Source: Burkholderia sp. NRF60-BP8 (lineage in GTDB: Bacteria; Pseudomonadota; Gammaproteobacteria; Burkholderiales; Burkholderiaceae). Taken from it: a stretch of 64,000 nucleotides of DNA. The stretch covers positions 3,348,001 through 3,412,000 of the forward strand of contig NZ_CP013373.1 in NCBI RefSeq assembly GCF_001522585.2. Reading direction: 5' to 3'. The notes beneath the pieces are model-generated. The model saw only the letters and a list, made by a program, of their open reading frames with translations. It had not been told where the DNA came from and made no database searches. Shown here piece after piece: positions 48,331 to 58,397 of the stretch (the stretch's first letter is position 1; each line of letters opens with the position of its first letter). The position numbers and the translations under genes were made by a program.

Positions 48331-49386
48331 ATGAACGAAGTGCCGGTACACAAGCGTTTCCATGCATGGGCGACGGGCGCGGCCCGTGTCGCGGTGGCCG
48401 TGGCCGTCGCGCTCGGCGCCGCTGAGGCGGCGCACGCGAAGACGTCGCTGCTCGTCTACACCGCGCTGGAAGACGAGGCGATGAAGCCCTACAAGGACGC
48501 ATTCGAGAAGGCGAACCCCGATATCGAGATCCGCTGGGTGCGCGACTCGACCGGCTCGGTCACCGCGAAGCTGCTCGCGGAGAAGAACAACCCGCGCGCG
48601 GACGTCGTGCTCGGCCTCGCCGCGTCGAGCCTCACGCTGCTCGACCTGCAAGGCATGCTGATGCCGTACGCGCCGAAGGGCTTCGACCAGCTCACGCGCA
48701 AGTACAGCGACGCGAACACGCCGCCGCACTGGGTCGGCATGGACGTGTGGGGCGCGACGATCTGCTACAACCGCGTCGCCGCGCAAGCGAAGAACATCCC
48801 GAAGCCGACGTCGTGGGAAGACCTGACGAAGCCGGTCTACAAAGGCGCGATCGTGATGCCGAGCCCGGTGTCGTCGGGCACCGGCTACCTCGACGTGACC
48901 GCATGGCTGCAGACCTTCGGCGACGACAAAGGCTGGAAATTCATGGACGCGCTCGACAAGAACGTCGCGCAGTACGTGCATTCGGGCTCGAAGCCGTGCA
49001 CGCTCGCCGGCACCGGCGAATTCCCGATCGGCATCTCGTTCGAGTTCCGCGGCCACGAACTGCAGGCGCAGGGCGCGCCGATCGATCTCGTGTTCCCGAA
49101 GGAAGGGCTCGGCTGGGACATGGAAGGCACGGCGATCATGAAGACGACGAAGCAGCCCGACGCCGCGAGGAAGCTCGCCGACTTCATGGCGAGCAAGGAA
49201 GCGAACCAGATCACCGCGCGCTGGTGGGCGATCGTCGCGTATCCGGGCGTGGCGCGAAAGCTGGCCGGCATCCCCGACAACTACCCGGACCTGCTCGTGA
49301 AGAACGACTTCGTGTGGTCGGCCAAGAACCGCCAGTCGATTCTCGATACGTGGCAGAAGCGTTACGGGGCGAAAGCGCAGCAATGA
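48331..49386 (+). CDS. phnS: 2-aminoethylphosphonate ABC transporter, periplasmic binding protein
   Basis: 351 residues with an N-terminal signal peptide (hydrophobic about residues 18-32, A-E-A-A-H-A cleavage region) and an iron/AEP-type periplasmic binding fold beginning T-S-L-L-V-Y-T-A-L-E-D-E. It matches the PhnS2 group that binds 2-aminoethylphosphonate. It is the first gene of the importer operon: phnT follows 94 bp later, then phnU and phnW. Confidence 0.88.
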   Translation: MNEVPVHKRFHAWATGAARVAVAVAVALGAAEAAHAKTSLLVYTALEDEAMKPYKDAFEKANPDIEIRWVRDSTGSVTAKLLAEKNNPRADVVLGLAASSLTLLDLQGMLMPYAPKGFDQLTRKYSDANTPPHWVGMDVWGATICYNRVAAQAKNIPKPTSWEDLTKPVYKGAIVMPSPVSSGTGYLDVTAWLQTFGDDKGWKFMDALDKNVAQYVHSGSKPCTLAGTGEFPIGISFEFRGHELQAQGAPIDLVFPKEGLGWDMEGTAIMKTTKQPDAARKLADFMASKEANQITARWWAIVAYPGVARKLAGIPDNYPDLLVKNDFVWSAKNRQSILDTWQKRYGAKAQQ

Positions 49387-49480
49387 CGCTGCCCGCGGCG
49401 GGGTCGCGCCGCACGCCGCCCCGCGTCACCCTTTCCGTCGTCGAACCCGGCCCCCGGGCCGCCCCTCCATGGAGGCGCGC

Positions 49481-50572
49481 ATGGCACCTTATCTGAGCGT
49501 GGAACGCATCGAGAAGCGGTACAACGACACGCAAGTCCTCACCGACATCGACCTGAGCGTGATGAAGGGCGAGATGATCTGCTTTCTCGGGCCGTCCGGC
49601 TGCGGGAAGACCACGCTGCTGCGGATCATCGCGGGGCTCGAGACGCAGAACGCCGGCCACATCATGCAGGACGGCCGCGACATCTCGCGGCTGCCGCCGC
49701 AGTTGCGCGACTACGGGATCGTGTTCCAGTCGTATGCGCTGTTCCCGAACCTCACCGTGTACGACAACGTCGCGTACGGGCTCGTGAACCGCAAGATGAA
49801 GCGCGACGCGATCCACGAGCGCGTGCATACGCTGCTCGCGCTGGTCGGTTTGCCCGACAGCCATCGCAAGCACCCCGGTCAATTGTCCGGCGGTCAGCAG
49901 CAGCGCATCGCGCTGGCGCGTGCGCTCGCCACGTCGCCCGGCCTGCTGCTGCTCGACGAGCCGCTGTCGGCGCTCGACGCGCGCGTGCGCGTGCGGCTGC
50001 GCCAGGAAATTCGCGCGCTGCAGCAGCGGCTCGGCGTGACGACGATCATGGTCACGCACGACCAGGAAGAAGCGCTGTCGATGGCCGATCGCATCGTCGT
50101 GATGAACCACGGCGTGATCGAACAGATCGGCACCCCGCTCGAAATCTACCGGCAGCCGGCATCGCCGTTCGTCGCGGATTTCATCGGCCGCGTCAACACG
50201 ATTCCCGCCGAAGTCGCGCACGACGGCACGCTGCGCGCGGGCGCGGTCGGCCTCGATTGCCGCCACGGTGCGGCCCGCCCCGCGCAGGGCGCGGCGGTGT
50301 CGGTCTACGTGCGGCCCGAGGACCTGCGCATCCGCGTGCCGGGCGAGACGCCCGACAACGTGCTGGCCGGCCGCGTCGAGAAGCTCGAATTCCTCGGCGC
50401 GTTCTGCCGCGTGAGCTTCCGGATCGACGGGCTCGACGGCCAGGAGATCGTCGCCGACCTGTCGTATCGCGACGTCGACCGCACCGGCGTGCAGGCCGGC
50501 GCGCGCATCGACCTCGCGCTCGATCGCGAGCATGTCCGCGTGTTCCCGTGCGCGAAGGAGCGACTGCAATGA
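49481..50572 (+). CDS. phnT: 2-aminoethylphosphonate ABC transporter, ATP-binding protein
   Basis: 363 residues. Walker A is G-P-S-G-C-G-K-T-T near residues 38-46, the ABC signature is L-S-G-G-Q-Q-Q-R near residues 134-141, Walker B is L-L-L-L-D-E-P near residues 155-161, and a C-terminal TOBE domain follows. The second of two nearby ATGs is chosen because GGAGG sits five bases ahead of it; the first ATG (49469) lies before this site. It overlaps phnU by four bases. Confidence 0.93.
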   Translation: MAPYLSVERIEKRYNDTQVLTDIDLSVMKGEMICFLGPSGCGKTTLLRIIAGLETQNAGHIMQDGRDISRLPPQLRDYGIVFQSYALFPNLTVYDNVAYGLVNRKMKRDAIHERVHTLLALVGLPDSHRKHPGQLSGGQQQRIALARALATSPGLLLLDEPLSALDARVRVRLRQEIRALQQRLGVTTIMVTHDQEEALSMADRIVVMNHGVIEQIGTPLEIYRQPASPFVADFIGRVNTIPAEVAHDGTLRAGAVGLDCRHGAARPAQGAAVSVYVRPEDLRIRVPGETPDNVLAGRVEKLEFLGAFCRVSFRIDGLDGQEIVADLSYRDVDRTGVQAGARIDLALDREHVRVFPCAKERLQ

Positions 50573-52296
50573 GCACCGTCCTGACCGAGCGCCGCCGCGG
50601 CACGTCCGCCCCCACCGACGTGCGACAGATCACGCACTGGCACGACCGCATCGCCCAGCTCGCGCTCTTCGCGATGGCCGCGCTGATGTCGCTGTTCCTG
50701 CTGCTGCCGCTCGCGCTCGTCGTGCAGAAATGCTTCGTCGACGCCGACGGCCGTTTCGTCGGCGCGCACAACTTCGTCGAGTATCTCGAGGACAGCGGCG
50801 TGCTGCGCTCGATGTTGCATTCGCTGACGGTCGGCGCGCTCGTCACGGCGATCGTCGTGCCGATGGCGTTCACGTTCGCGTATGCGCTGACGCGCTCGTG
50901 CATGCCGCTGAAGAACGCCGCGCGCACGATCGCGCTGCTGCCGCTGCTCGCGCCGACGCTGCTGTCGGCCGTGTCGTTCATCTACTGGTTCGGCAACGCG
51001 GGGCTGCTCAAGCCGCTGCTGCACGGCCATTCGATCTACGGGCTGCCGGGCATCGTGCTGAGCATGGTGTACGCGTCGTTCCCGCACGTGCTGATGATCC
51101 TCGTCACCGCGCTGTCGCTCGCGGACGGCCGGCTCTACGAGGCCGCCGACGCGATGGGCACGGGTCGCATGCGCAAGTTCTTCACGATCACGCTGCCCGG
51201 CGCGAAGTACGGGCTGATCAGCGCGACGATGGTCGCGTTCACGATGTGCATCAACGACTTCGGCGTGCCGGTCGTGATCGGCGGCTCGTACAACGTGCTG
51301 TCGACCGACATCTACAAGCTGATCATCGGGTTGCAGGATTTCAACCGCAGCGCGGTGGTGAGCCTGATGCTGCTGTGCCCGGCGCTCGTCGCGTTCGGCA
51401 TCGACTTCTTCGTCCGCCGTCGCCAGCAGTCGCAGCTCGGCGCGCGCTCGACGCCGTACCAGCCGAAGCCGTCGCGCGGCTTCGACGCCGCGATGCTCGC
51501 GTACTGCGCGCTCGTGTGCGCGTTCTTCATCGCGGTGGTCGGCATCTCGGTGGTCGCGTCGTTCGTGAAGTTCTGGCCGTACCAGATGAGTCTCGGGCTG
51601 CAGCACTACCGGATGGGATTGATCGCGGCCGGCATCTTCGACGCGTACAAGAACAGCTTGCGGATGGCCGCGACGGTGGCCCTCGGCGGCACGATCGTCG
51701 TGTTCGGCGCCGCGTACCTGATCGAGAAGACCCGCGGCGCGCGCTGGCTGCGCGGCTTCATCAGCCTGTGCGCGATCTTGCCGATGGGCGTGCCGGGGCT
51801 CGTGCTCGGCATCAGCTACATCTTCCTGTTCAACGCGCCCGGCAATCCGCTGAACGGGCTGTACGGATCGCTGTGGCTGCTCGCGATCGTCACGGTCGTC
51901 CACTACTACGCGTCGAGCCACCTCACGGCCGTCACCGCGCTCAGGCAGATCGACGGCGAGTTCGAGGCCGTATCCGCATCGCTGAAGGTGCCGTTCTACA
52001 AGACCTTCCTGCGGGTGACGGTACCCGTGTGCCTGCCCGCGATCCTGCTGATCGCGCGCTACCTGTTCGTCAACGGGATGGCGACGGTGTCGGCCGTCGC
52101 GTTCCTGTACTCGCCGGACACGCAGCCCGCATCGGTCGCGATCCTGAACCTCGACGACGCGGGCCAGATGGGCCCGGCCGCCGCGATGGCCACGCTCGTG
52201 CTCGCGACCTCGTCGTTCGCATGCGTGCTGTTCGCGTGCATCTCGCATCGCCTGCTGCGCCGTACGCAGGCGTGGCGCCATCCGCATCGCCGTTGA
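50569..52296 (+). CDS. phnU: 2-aminoethylphosphonate ABC transporter permease (two fused permease domains)
   Basis: 575 residues with two complete ABC permease units, each with about six membrane segments and its own EAA loop: [10 protein letters not shown] near residues 192-201, and [10 protein letters not shown] near residues 465-474. It thus does the work of PhnU plus PhnV in one chain, as in the PhnU2-type systems and iron transporters like SfuB. ATGA overlap with phnT. phnW follows 47 bp later. Confidence 0.92.
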   Translation: MSTVLTERRRGTSAPTDVRQITHWHDRIAQLALFAMAALMSLFLLLPLALVVQKCFVDADGRFVGAHNFVEYLEDSGVLRSMLHSLTVGALVTAIVVPMAFTFAYALTRSCMPLKNAARTIALLPLLAPTLLSAVSFIYWFGNAGLLKPLLHGHSIYGLPGIVLSMVYASFPHVLMILVTALSLADGRLYEAADAMGTGRMRKFFTITLPGAKYGLISATMVAFTMCINDFGVPVVIGGSYNVLSTDIYKLIIGLQDFNRSAVVSLMLLCPALVAFGIDFFVRRRQQSQLGARSTPYQPKPSRGFDAAMLAYCALVCAFFIAVVGISVVASFVKFWPYQMSLGLQHYRMGLIAAGIFDAYKNSLRMAATVALGGTIVVFGAAYLIEKTRGARWLRGFISLCAILPMGVPGLVLGISYIFLFNAPGNPLNGLYGSLWLLAIVTVVHYYASSHLTAVTALRQIDGEFEAVSASLKVPFYKTFLRVTVPVCLPAILLIARYLFVNGMATVSAVAFLYSPDTQPASVAILNLDDAGQMGPAAAMATLVLATSSFACVLFACISHRLLRRTQAWRHPHRR

Positions 52297-52343
52297 ATTC
52301 CCGCCGCATTCCCGTGACGTCCCGACTTCATCAAGGAGACACC

Positions 52344-53474
52344 ATGACGCTCGCCGCCCAGCCCATCCTGCTCACCCCCGGCCCCCTGACGACCTCCGAC
52401 CGCACGCGCGACGCGATGCTGCGCGACTGGGGCTCGTGGGACGGCGATTTCAACGCGATCACCGCGCGGCTGCGCGAACGGCTGCTGCAGATCGTGCACG
52501 GCGAGGGCACGCACGAATGCGTGCCGCTGCAGGGCAGCGGCACGTTCTCGGTCGAGGCGGCGATCGGCACGCTCGTGCCGCGCGACGGCCACGTGCTCGT
52601 GCCGAACAACGGCGCGTACTGCCAGCGCCTCGCGAAGATCTGCCGCGTGCTCGGTCGCCGGCTGACGACGATCGACTACCGCGAGGATCGCCGCGTCGAT
52701 CCGGCCGACGTCGAGCGCGCGCTCGCCGCCGATCCGACCATCACGCACGTCGCGCTCGTGCACTGCGAAACGGGCGCCGGCGTGCTGAACCCGCTGCACG
52801 ACGTCGCGCAGGCCGTCGCAAAGCACGGGCGCGCGCTGATCGTCGATGCGATGAGCTCGTTCGGCGCGATCGACATCGACGCGCGCACGACGCCGTTCGA
52901 CGCGGTGATCGCCGCGTCCGGCAAGTGCCTCGAAGGCGTGCCGGGGCTCGGCTTCGTGATCGCGAAGCGCAGCGCGCTCGAACGCAGCGAAGGCAACAGC
53001 CACTCGCTCGCGATGGACCTGTACGACCAGTGGGTCTACATGCAGCGCACGACGCAGTGGCGCTTCACGCCGCCGACGCACGTGGTCGCCGCGCTCGACG
53101 CAGCCGTCGCGCAATACGTCGACGAAGGCGGACTCGCCGCGCGCGGCGGCCGCTATCAGCGCAACTGTCGCGCGCTGATCGACAGGATGCGCGCGCTCGG
53201 CTTCCGGCCGTTCCTCGATCCGGCGATCCAGGCGCCGATCATCGTCACGTTCCATGCGCCGGACGATCCGAACTACGATTTCAAGCGGTTTTATCAGGAG
53301 GTCAAAAAGCGCGGCTACATTCTGTATCCGGGCAAGCTGACCGAAGTGGAGACGTTCCGCGTCGGCTGCATCGGCCATTTCGGCGAAGCCGGGATTCCGG
53401 GCGCCGTCGCGGCCATTGCCGACACGCTGAAAGCGATGGGCGTGCGCCGCGTATCGGCCGAAGCGGCGGCGTGA
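52344..53474 (+). CDS. phnW: 2-aminoethylphosphonate--pyruvate transaminase
   Basis: 376 residues, a class V PLP aminotransferase. The AEP-specific start [10 protein letters not shown] near residues 9-18 is present, and the PLP Lys is in [11 protein letters not shown] near residue 195. It moves the amino group of AEP to pyruvate to give phosphonoacetaldehyde and alanine. AAGGAG lies nine bases before the ATG. It sits between the AEP importer and a flavoprotein gene. Confidence 0.96.
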   Translation: MTLAAQPILLTPGPLTTSDRTRDAMLRDWGSWDGDFNAITARLRERLLQIVHGEGTHECVPLQGSGTFSVEAAIGTLVPRDGHVLVPNNGAYCQRLAKICRVLGRRLTTIDYREDRRVDPADVERALAADPTITHVALVHCETGAGVLNPLHDVAQAVAKHGRALIVDAMSSFGAIDIDARTTPFDAVIAASGKCLEGVPGLGFVIAKRSALERSEGNSHSLAMDLYDQWVYMQRTTQWRFTPPTHVVAALDAAVAQYVDEGGLAARGGRYQRNCRALIDRMRALGFRPFLDPAIQAPIIVTFHAPDDPNYDFKRFYQEVKKRGYILYPGKLTEVETFRVGCIGHFGEAGIPGAVAAIADTLKAMGVRRVSAEAAA

Positions 53475-53577
53475 CGAGGTGACGCGATGCACCCGGCCGC
53501 GTGCGCACGCGCATGCGGCCGCCCGTTTTTCCCGGCCGTGCGTCGCGCGGCCCCTTACCTTATCGACGAACCTTCCG

Positions 53578-54966
53578 ATGCGCCCCTTCTGGATCGAACA
53601 AGCGCTGTTCAACGACGGCGATCTCGCCCCCGCGCTGCAAGGCGCGACGCAGGCCGACGTGTGCATCGTCGGCGGCGGCTACACGGGCCTCTGGACCGCG
53701 ATCCAGGCGAAGCAGCAGCACCCCGCGCTCGACATCGCGATCCTCGAAGCCGACCTGTGCGGCGCCGGCGCGAGCGGGCGCAACGGCGGCTGCCTGCTCA
53801 CCTGGTCCGCGAAATTCCTGACGCTGCGGCGTCTGTTCGGCGAAGCCGAGGCGATCCGGCTCGTGAAGGCGTCGGAAGCGGCGGTGCAGCACATCGCCGA
53901 TTTCTGCCGCGCGCACGACGTCGATGCCGAATTGCGGCTCGACGGCACGTTGTACACCGCGACGTCCCACGCGCAGGTCGGCACGCTCGCGCCGGTGCTC
54001 GACGCACTCGCCGCGTGCGGCATCCACAGCTACGAGCCGCTGCCGCCCGCCGAAGTCGCGCGCCGCTCGGGCTCCGCGCGCAATCTCGACGGCGTCTACT
54101 CGCCGATCGCCGCGACCGTGCATCCCGGCAAGCTCGTACGCGGGCTGCGCCGCGTCGCGCGCGCGATGGGCATCCGCATCTACGAACGCACGCCGATGCT
54201 CGACTTCACGCCCGGCCAGCCGGCCGTCGTGCGCACGCCGTCGGGCAGCGTCACGGCGGGCAAGCTCGTGTTCGCGATCAATGCGTGGATGGCGAGCCGT
54301 TTCCCGCAGTTCGAACGCACGATCGCGGTCGTGTCGAGCGACATGGTGATCACGGAGAAATGCCCCGAGCTACTCGATCGGACCGGGCTCGTGGACGGCG
54401 TGTCGGTGCTCGATTCGCGGATCTTCGTCTACTACTACCGAACGACGGCCGACGGGCGCCTGATGCTCGGCAAGGGCGGCAACACGTTCTCGTGGCGCAG
54501 CCGCATCGCGCCGGTGTTCGACCGCCGCTCGCCGTACGAGGCGCAGCTCACACGGAGCCTGCGCGCGTTCTTCCCGTCGCTCGCGGACGTGCCGATCACG
54601 GCAAGCTGGAACGGGCCGTCGGATCGTTCGGTCACGGGCTTCCCGTTCTTCGGCCGCCTCGACGGCGCGCCGAACGTGTTCTACGGGTTCGGTTATTCGG
54701 GCAACGGCGTCGGGCCGACCTACATGGGCGGGCAGATCCTGTCGTCGCTCGTGCTCGGCCTCGACAATGCGTGGACGCGCAGCCCGCTCGTGCGCGGCCC
54801 GCTCGGCCATTTTCCGCCGGAGCCGATCCGCTACGTCGGCGCGCACGTCGTGCGCAACGCGATTCGCCGCAAGGAACGCGCGGAAGACGAGAACCGGCAG
54901 CCGTCGGTCGTCGATACGTGGCTCGCGAAATTGGCGAGCGCGGCGGGGAAGGCCGACAAGGCGTGA
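53578..54966 (+). CDS. DAO-family FAD-dependent oxidoreductase linked to AEP catabolism
   Basis: 462 residues. The FAD dinucleotide motif is V-C-I-V-G-G-G-Y-T-G near residues 21-30, with A-G-A-S-G-R-N-G-G near residues 60-68 and the C-terminal F-G-Y-S-G-N-G-V near residues 361-368 typical of amine oxidases of the DAO fold. Related enzymes inside AEP gene sets are reported to oxidise AEP or N-alkylated AEP; that assignment here rests on context. It starts 104 bp after phnW, at M-R-P-F-W-I-E, since longer frames add an unlikely sequence. Confidence 0.85.
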   Translation: MRPFWIEQALFNDGDLAPALQGATQADVCIVGGGYTGLWTAIQAKQQHPALDIAILEADLCGAGASGRNGGCLLTWSAKFLTLRRLFGEAEAIRLVKASEAAVQHIADFCRAHDVDAELRLDGTLYTATSHAQVGTLAPVLDALAACGIHSYEPLPPAEVARRSGSARNLDGVYSPIAATVHPGKLVRGLRRVARAMGIRIYERTPMLDFTPGQPAVVRTPSGSVTAGKLVFAINAWMASRFPQFERTIAVVSSDMVITEKCPELLDRTGLVDGVSVLDSRIFVYYYRTTADGRLMLGKGGNTFSWRSRIAPVFDRRSPYEAQLTRSLRAFFPSLADVPITASWNGPSDRSVTGFPFFGRLDGAPNVFYGFGYSGNGVGPTYMGGQILSSLVLGLDNAWTRSPLVRGPLGHFPPEPIRYVGAHVVRNAIRRKERAEDENRQPSVVDTWLAKLASAAGKADKA

Positions 54967-54994
54967 CGATGCGTCGGCCCGAACGCGCAACGAA

Positions 54995-55020
54995 AAAGGG
55001 ACGCGGCGACGCGTCCCTTT
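54995..55020. terminator. Terminator between the FAD oxidoreductase and phnR
   Basis: An 11-bp stem (54995-55005 with 55010-55020), loop GCGA. The minus strand has five T after it, so it best serves phnR; the plus strand has three. Confidence 0.85.
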
Positions 55021-55057
55021 GCCGATGCGCGGCAGCCCGCGCGAACATCGCCGACGC

Positions 55058-55783
55058 TTATGCGCCAGCCTTCTCCCGCGCCGCCTTGCCCGCCGCGGGC
55101 AGCCCCTGCTCGTGCGTGCGACGCATCCGCGCGAGGCCGTGCGCGACGTGCTCGCGCACGAGCGCGACGGCCTTTTCCTCGTCGCCGGCCGCGAGCGCCT
55201 GCACGATCTTGTCGTGCTCGGCCGCCGACACGGCGATCGCATCCTCCTCGGCCTCGATCGCAGCCTGACGCAGCAAGCCGAGCTGGCGCACGAGCCGCCG
55301 GTAGGTATCGGTGAGATGCGTATTGCCGACGCCGACGACCATCGCGTCGTGGAACTGCACGTTCAACTCGGTGTAGCGCGTGACGTCGTGCGCCTTCGCG
55401 GCGTCCTTCATCGACTGGATGATGCCCTTCAGCACCTTCAGCGTGTCGGGCGAGATACGCTTCGCGAGCGCGCGCGCGACCGATTCGTCGAGCATCGCGC
55501 GCACTTCGTAGATCTCCTCGGCCTCGCGCAGCGGCACGACGCGCACGGTCACGCCGCGGTTCTTCTCGTTGCGCAGCAGGCCGGCCTGCTCGAGCGCGCG
55601 GAACGCTTCGCGCACCGGGCCGCGCGACACGTTCAGCTTGGTCGCGATCTCGACTTCGTTGAGCTTCTCGCCCGGTGCGTATTCGCCGGAGACGATCGCG
55701 CGCTCGAGCATGTCCTGGACGATCATCGCGAGCGACTGGCTTTGCAGGAGTTCGATGGCGCTGAGCGCGTTCGGGGCAGTCAT
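55058..55783 (-). CDS. phnR: GntR/FCD-family phosphonate utilisation regulator
   Basis: 241 residues. The GntR winged helix at residues ~15-80 has V-S-R-G-P-V-R-E-A-F-R-A-L, and the all-helical FCD effector domain follows with metal-site residues typical of FadR-type members (E-x-x-x-x-F-H near residues 138-144 and H-D near 190). It matches the group named phosphonate-utilisation-associated regulator of Burkholderia. It lies on the opposite strand at the end of the AEP operon. Its own promoter shares a 10-mer with the phnA/phnS promoter region. Confidence 0.85.
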   Translation of the reverse strand: MTAPNALSAIELLQSQSLAMIVQDMLERAIVSGEYAPGEKLNEVEIATKLNVSRGPVREAFRALEQAGLLRNEKNRGVTVRVVPLREAEEIYEVRAMLDESVARALAKRISPDTLKVLKGIIQSMKDAAKAHDVTRYTELNVQFHDAMVVGVGNTHLTDTYRRLVRQLGLLRQAAIEAEEDAIAVSAAEHDKIVQALAAGDEEKAVALVREHVAHGLARMRRTHEQGLPAAGKAAREKAGA

Positions 55784-55837
55784 GGTCGGGGCAGCGGGCT
55801 GGGGTGAAACGACGGCGCCATATCGGCGAATGATCCT

Positions 55838-55868
55838 TGTATACCCTCACCCCGGCATATTGTCAACA
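55838..55868 (-). promoter_or_regulatory. phnR promoter with shared 10-mer at the -35
   Basis: On the minus strand TTGACA (55866 to 55861) and TATACA (55843 to 55838) are 17 bp apart. The -35 lies inside TGTTGACAAT (55868 to 55859), identical to the 10-mer over the phnA -35, which would allow PhnR to control both. Confidence 0.65.
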
Positions 55869-55995
55869 GTTTTCAGTTTCCAAAAGCCAACCCCGCGTGC
55901 CCGCACACGGGCGGCCCCCGGCCGGCATGCAACCTGCACGCGGCGCTCGCGCGATGCGGGGAACCGCCCCGCTTCGCGCGACGCCGGCACAACCG

Positions 55996-58167
55996 TCAGG
56001 CTGTGCGCTTCACCGGCCCCGGATCGCTGTGGCTCGGCCGGCCCGTCTCGACGTGGCCCGCGAAGCGGCGCACGACCTTGTCGTCGCCGCCGCGCAGCGT
56101 GGTCGCGGTGATCGTCAGATCGTACCAGCCGTGGCTCGACGACAGCTCGAAGTGCCCTTCGACGCGCTCGCCCGGCTCCAGCGTGTAGGTGCGCGCCTGC
56201 GCATGGCTGTACGCGTTGTCGACCGTCACGCGGCACGTCGCGCGCCCGCTATTGCGCAGTTGCAGGTACACGTGACGGTTGCGCACGTCGTAGCCGATCT
56301 TCGCTTCAGGGTTCGCGTGGCGGCCGTCCGCGGCGAGCCGCGTGTTGCCCTGGAACTCGCACAGATAGCCGTTCGGGCCGTAGGCGGCCAGATGGTACTC
56401 GCCGCGCGCGGCCGACGTGCTCCACGTATCGACGAAGCGGTCGTGCGCGGACACCGCGTAGCGGCGCGGCGGCGTCGCCGGGTTGCGGCGGTCGTACACG
56501 TAGAACGCGGCACCGGCGTCGCCGGTGTTCGCGAAGTCGAGCGACACGGTATCGTCGTGCGCGCCCACGCGGCTGTGCACGAACAGCTCGTACGGCAGCG
56601 CACGCGCCGGACGCGTGCCGGGTTCCTGCGCCGGCATCGACTGCTGCGCGGGCACCTGGTACGCCTGGCCGGCCGTCGCGATGTGCTGCGGCACCGTGAA
56701 GCTCACCGTGCGCGTGTCGGGGCGCGCGGAAAAGTCGAACGCCGACGTGAGATCGCCGCAGATCGACCGGCGCCACGCGCTGATGTTCGGCTCCTTCACG
56801 CCGAAACGCGCTTCGAGGAAACGCAGCACCGACGTATGGTCGAACGTCTCCGAGCAGACCCAGCCGCCCTTCGTCCACGGCGAGATGATGATCAGCGGCA
56901 CGCGCGGCCCGAGGCCGATCGGCTGGATGCCGCCCGGATCGGCGCCCGGCACGAGCGGGCTCATTTCGCCCGGGTACTTGTTCAGGTCGAGCAGCTCGTC
57001 GCCGAGGTTCGACAGCAGATTCGACGACACGATGCCCTGGCCGCCCACGCCGCTCGTGACCGGCGGCACCGGCGGCACGACGTGGTCGAACAGCCCGTCG
57101 TTCTCGTCGTAGTTGAGGATGAACACCGTCTTCGCCCACACCTCGGGGTTCGACGTCAGCGCCTCGAGCACCATGTTGATGTAGAACGCGCCGTCGGTCG
57201 GCGACGCCTGCGGGTGCTCGCTGTACTTGTACGGCGACACGATCCACGACACCTGCGGCAAGCGGTTGGCCTGCACGTCGGCCTTCAGTTCGGCGAGCGT
57301 GTGGTTCGACGCGCCCTTGTCGACCAGCGGGCCGCTCGCGCCTTCCTTCACCTGGAAGCGCTTGAAGAACATCAGCGAGTTGTCGGTGTAGTTGTCGGTC
57401 GGGTCGCCCGGGATGCCGGTGCCGCCCTGGTACACCTTCCAGCTGATCTTCGCGTCCTCCAGGCGTTCGGCGTAGGTCGTCCACGTGTAGCCGTTCACGT
57501 CGTTGCGCTCGCCGATGCCCGGGCCGTTCGGCGCGCTGCCGTAGACGTTGCGCGAGTCGACCGTGCCGGTCCACAGGTAGATGCGGTTCGGCGCGGTGTC
57601 CGCGTGCGCGGAGCAGAAGTACGAATCGCAGATCGTGAACGCGTCGGCCAGCGCGTAGTGGTACGTGAGGTCCTGGCGCTTCAGGTAGCCCATCGTCAGC
57701 ACGTCCTGCTTCTGGTTCACCCACTGATCCCACTGGCCGTTGTTCCAGGACAGGTGCCCGCTGCTCCAGCCGTGGTTGGTGCCCGGCTGGAATTCGGTCG
57801 TCTGCTTCGGATCGAGATAGAACGGCAGCACGTACGGCGCCGACGGATCGAGCCCGCGCGAATGGTAGTTCTTCGTGAACACCGACGCCGGCGGTTGCTG
57901 CCACACCGGCGCGCCGTTCGGCAGCAGGTGCGGACGCGGGTCGTCGAAGCCGCGCACGCCGCGCAGCCCGCCGAAGTAATGGTCGAACGAACGGTTTTCC
58001 TGCATGAAGATCACGACGTGCTCGACGTCGCGGATCGTGCCGGTGCGATAGGCGGCCGGCATCGCCAGCGCATTGCGGATCGCGGGCGGGAAGCCCGCAT
58101 AGGCGGCCATCGCGCCGGCCGACTGCGCGGCGAGGCGCAGGAAATCGCGTCGATTGTTCGAGGACAT
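55996..58167 (-). CDS. plcN: Tat-exported phospholipase C, phosphoesterase family
   Basis: 723 residues, the size of the PlcN/PlcH-type enzymes. The twin-arginine signal N-N-R-R-D-F-L-R-L opens the protein, then the family start H-V-V-I-F-M-Q-E-N-R-S-F-D-H-Y-F-G near residues 45-61, T-N-H-G-W near residue 130, and N-Y-D-E-N-D-G-L-F-D-H-V near residues 349-360. Two C-terminal beta domains (DUF756 type) follow from about residue 510. It cleaves phosphocholine or related head groups from lipids outside the cytoplasm. It lies beside the AEP genes and may free phosphonate head groups. The start is set by the Tat signal. Confidence 0.9.
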   Translation of the reverse strand: MSSNNRRDFLRLAAQSAGAMAAYAGFPPAIRNALAMPAAYRTGTIRDVEHVVIFMQENRSFDHYFGGLRGVRGFDDPRPHLLPNGAPVWQQPPASVFTKNYHSRGLDPSAPYVLPFYLDPKQTTEFQPGTNHGWSSGHLSWNNGQWDQWVNQKQDVLTMGYLKRQDLTYHYALADAFTICDSYFCSAHADTAPNRIYLWTGTVDSRNVYGSAPNGPGIGERNDVNGYTWTTYAERLEDAKISWKVYQGGTGIPGDPTDNYTDNSLMFFKRFQVKEGASGPLVDKGASNHTLAELKADVQANRLPQVSWIVSPYKYSEHPQASPTDGAFYINMVLEALTSNPEVWAKTVFILNYDENDGLFDHVVPPVPPVTSGVGGQGIVSSNLLSNLGDELLDLNKYPGEMSPLVPGADPGGIQPIGLGPRVPLIIISPWTKGGWVCSETFDHTSVLRFLEARFGVKEPNISAWRRSICGDLTSAFDFSARPDTRTVSFTVPQHIATAGQAYQVPAQQSMPAQEPGTRPARALPYELFVHSRVGAHDDTVSLDFANTGDAGAAFYVYDRRNPATPPRRYAVSAHDRFVDTWSTSAARGEYHLAAYGPNGYLCEFQGNTRLAADGRHANPEAKIGYDVRNRHVYLQLRNSGRATCRVTVDNAYSHAQARTYTLEPGERVEGHFELSSSHGWYDLTITATTLRGGDDKVVRRFAGHVETGRPSHSDPGPVKRTA

Positions 58168-58397
58168 GAAGAGAGCCTTGTGGTCGGAGGGAGTGGGGTC
58201 GCCGGGCGAGCGGGGCCGGCGTTTCTGCGTCGCCGTTATTACCCCGCACCGGCATGTCCCGGCCGTGACCGGTTCCCGCAGGTTTCTTGCGCTCATCCCC
58301 AGCTTTTTTTCGAAGCCGCGCACGACGCGCCTTTCATGCGGCCGACACATGCGTACGCTACGCTGACGCGCGATGAAGAGGGGGGAGAAGCCGACAC

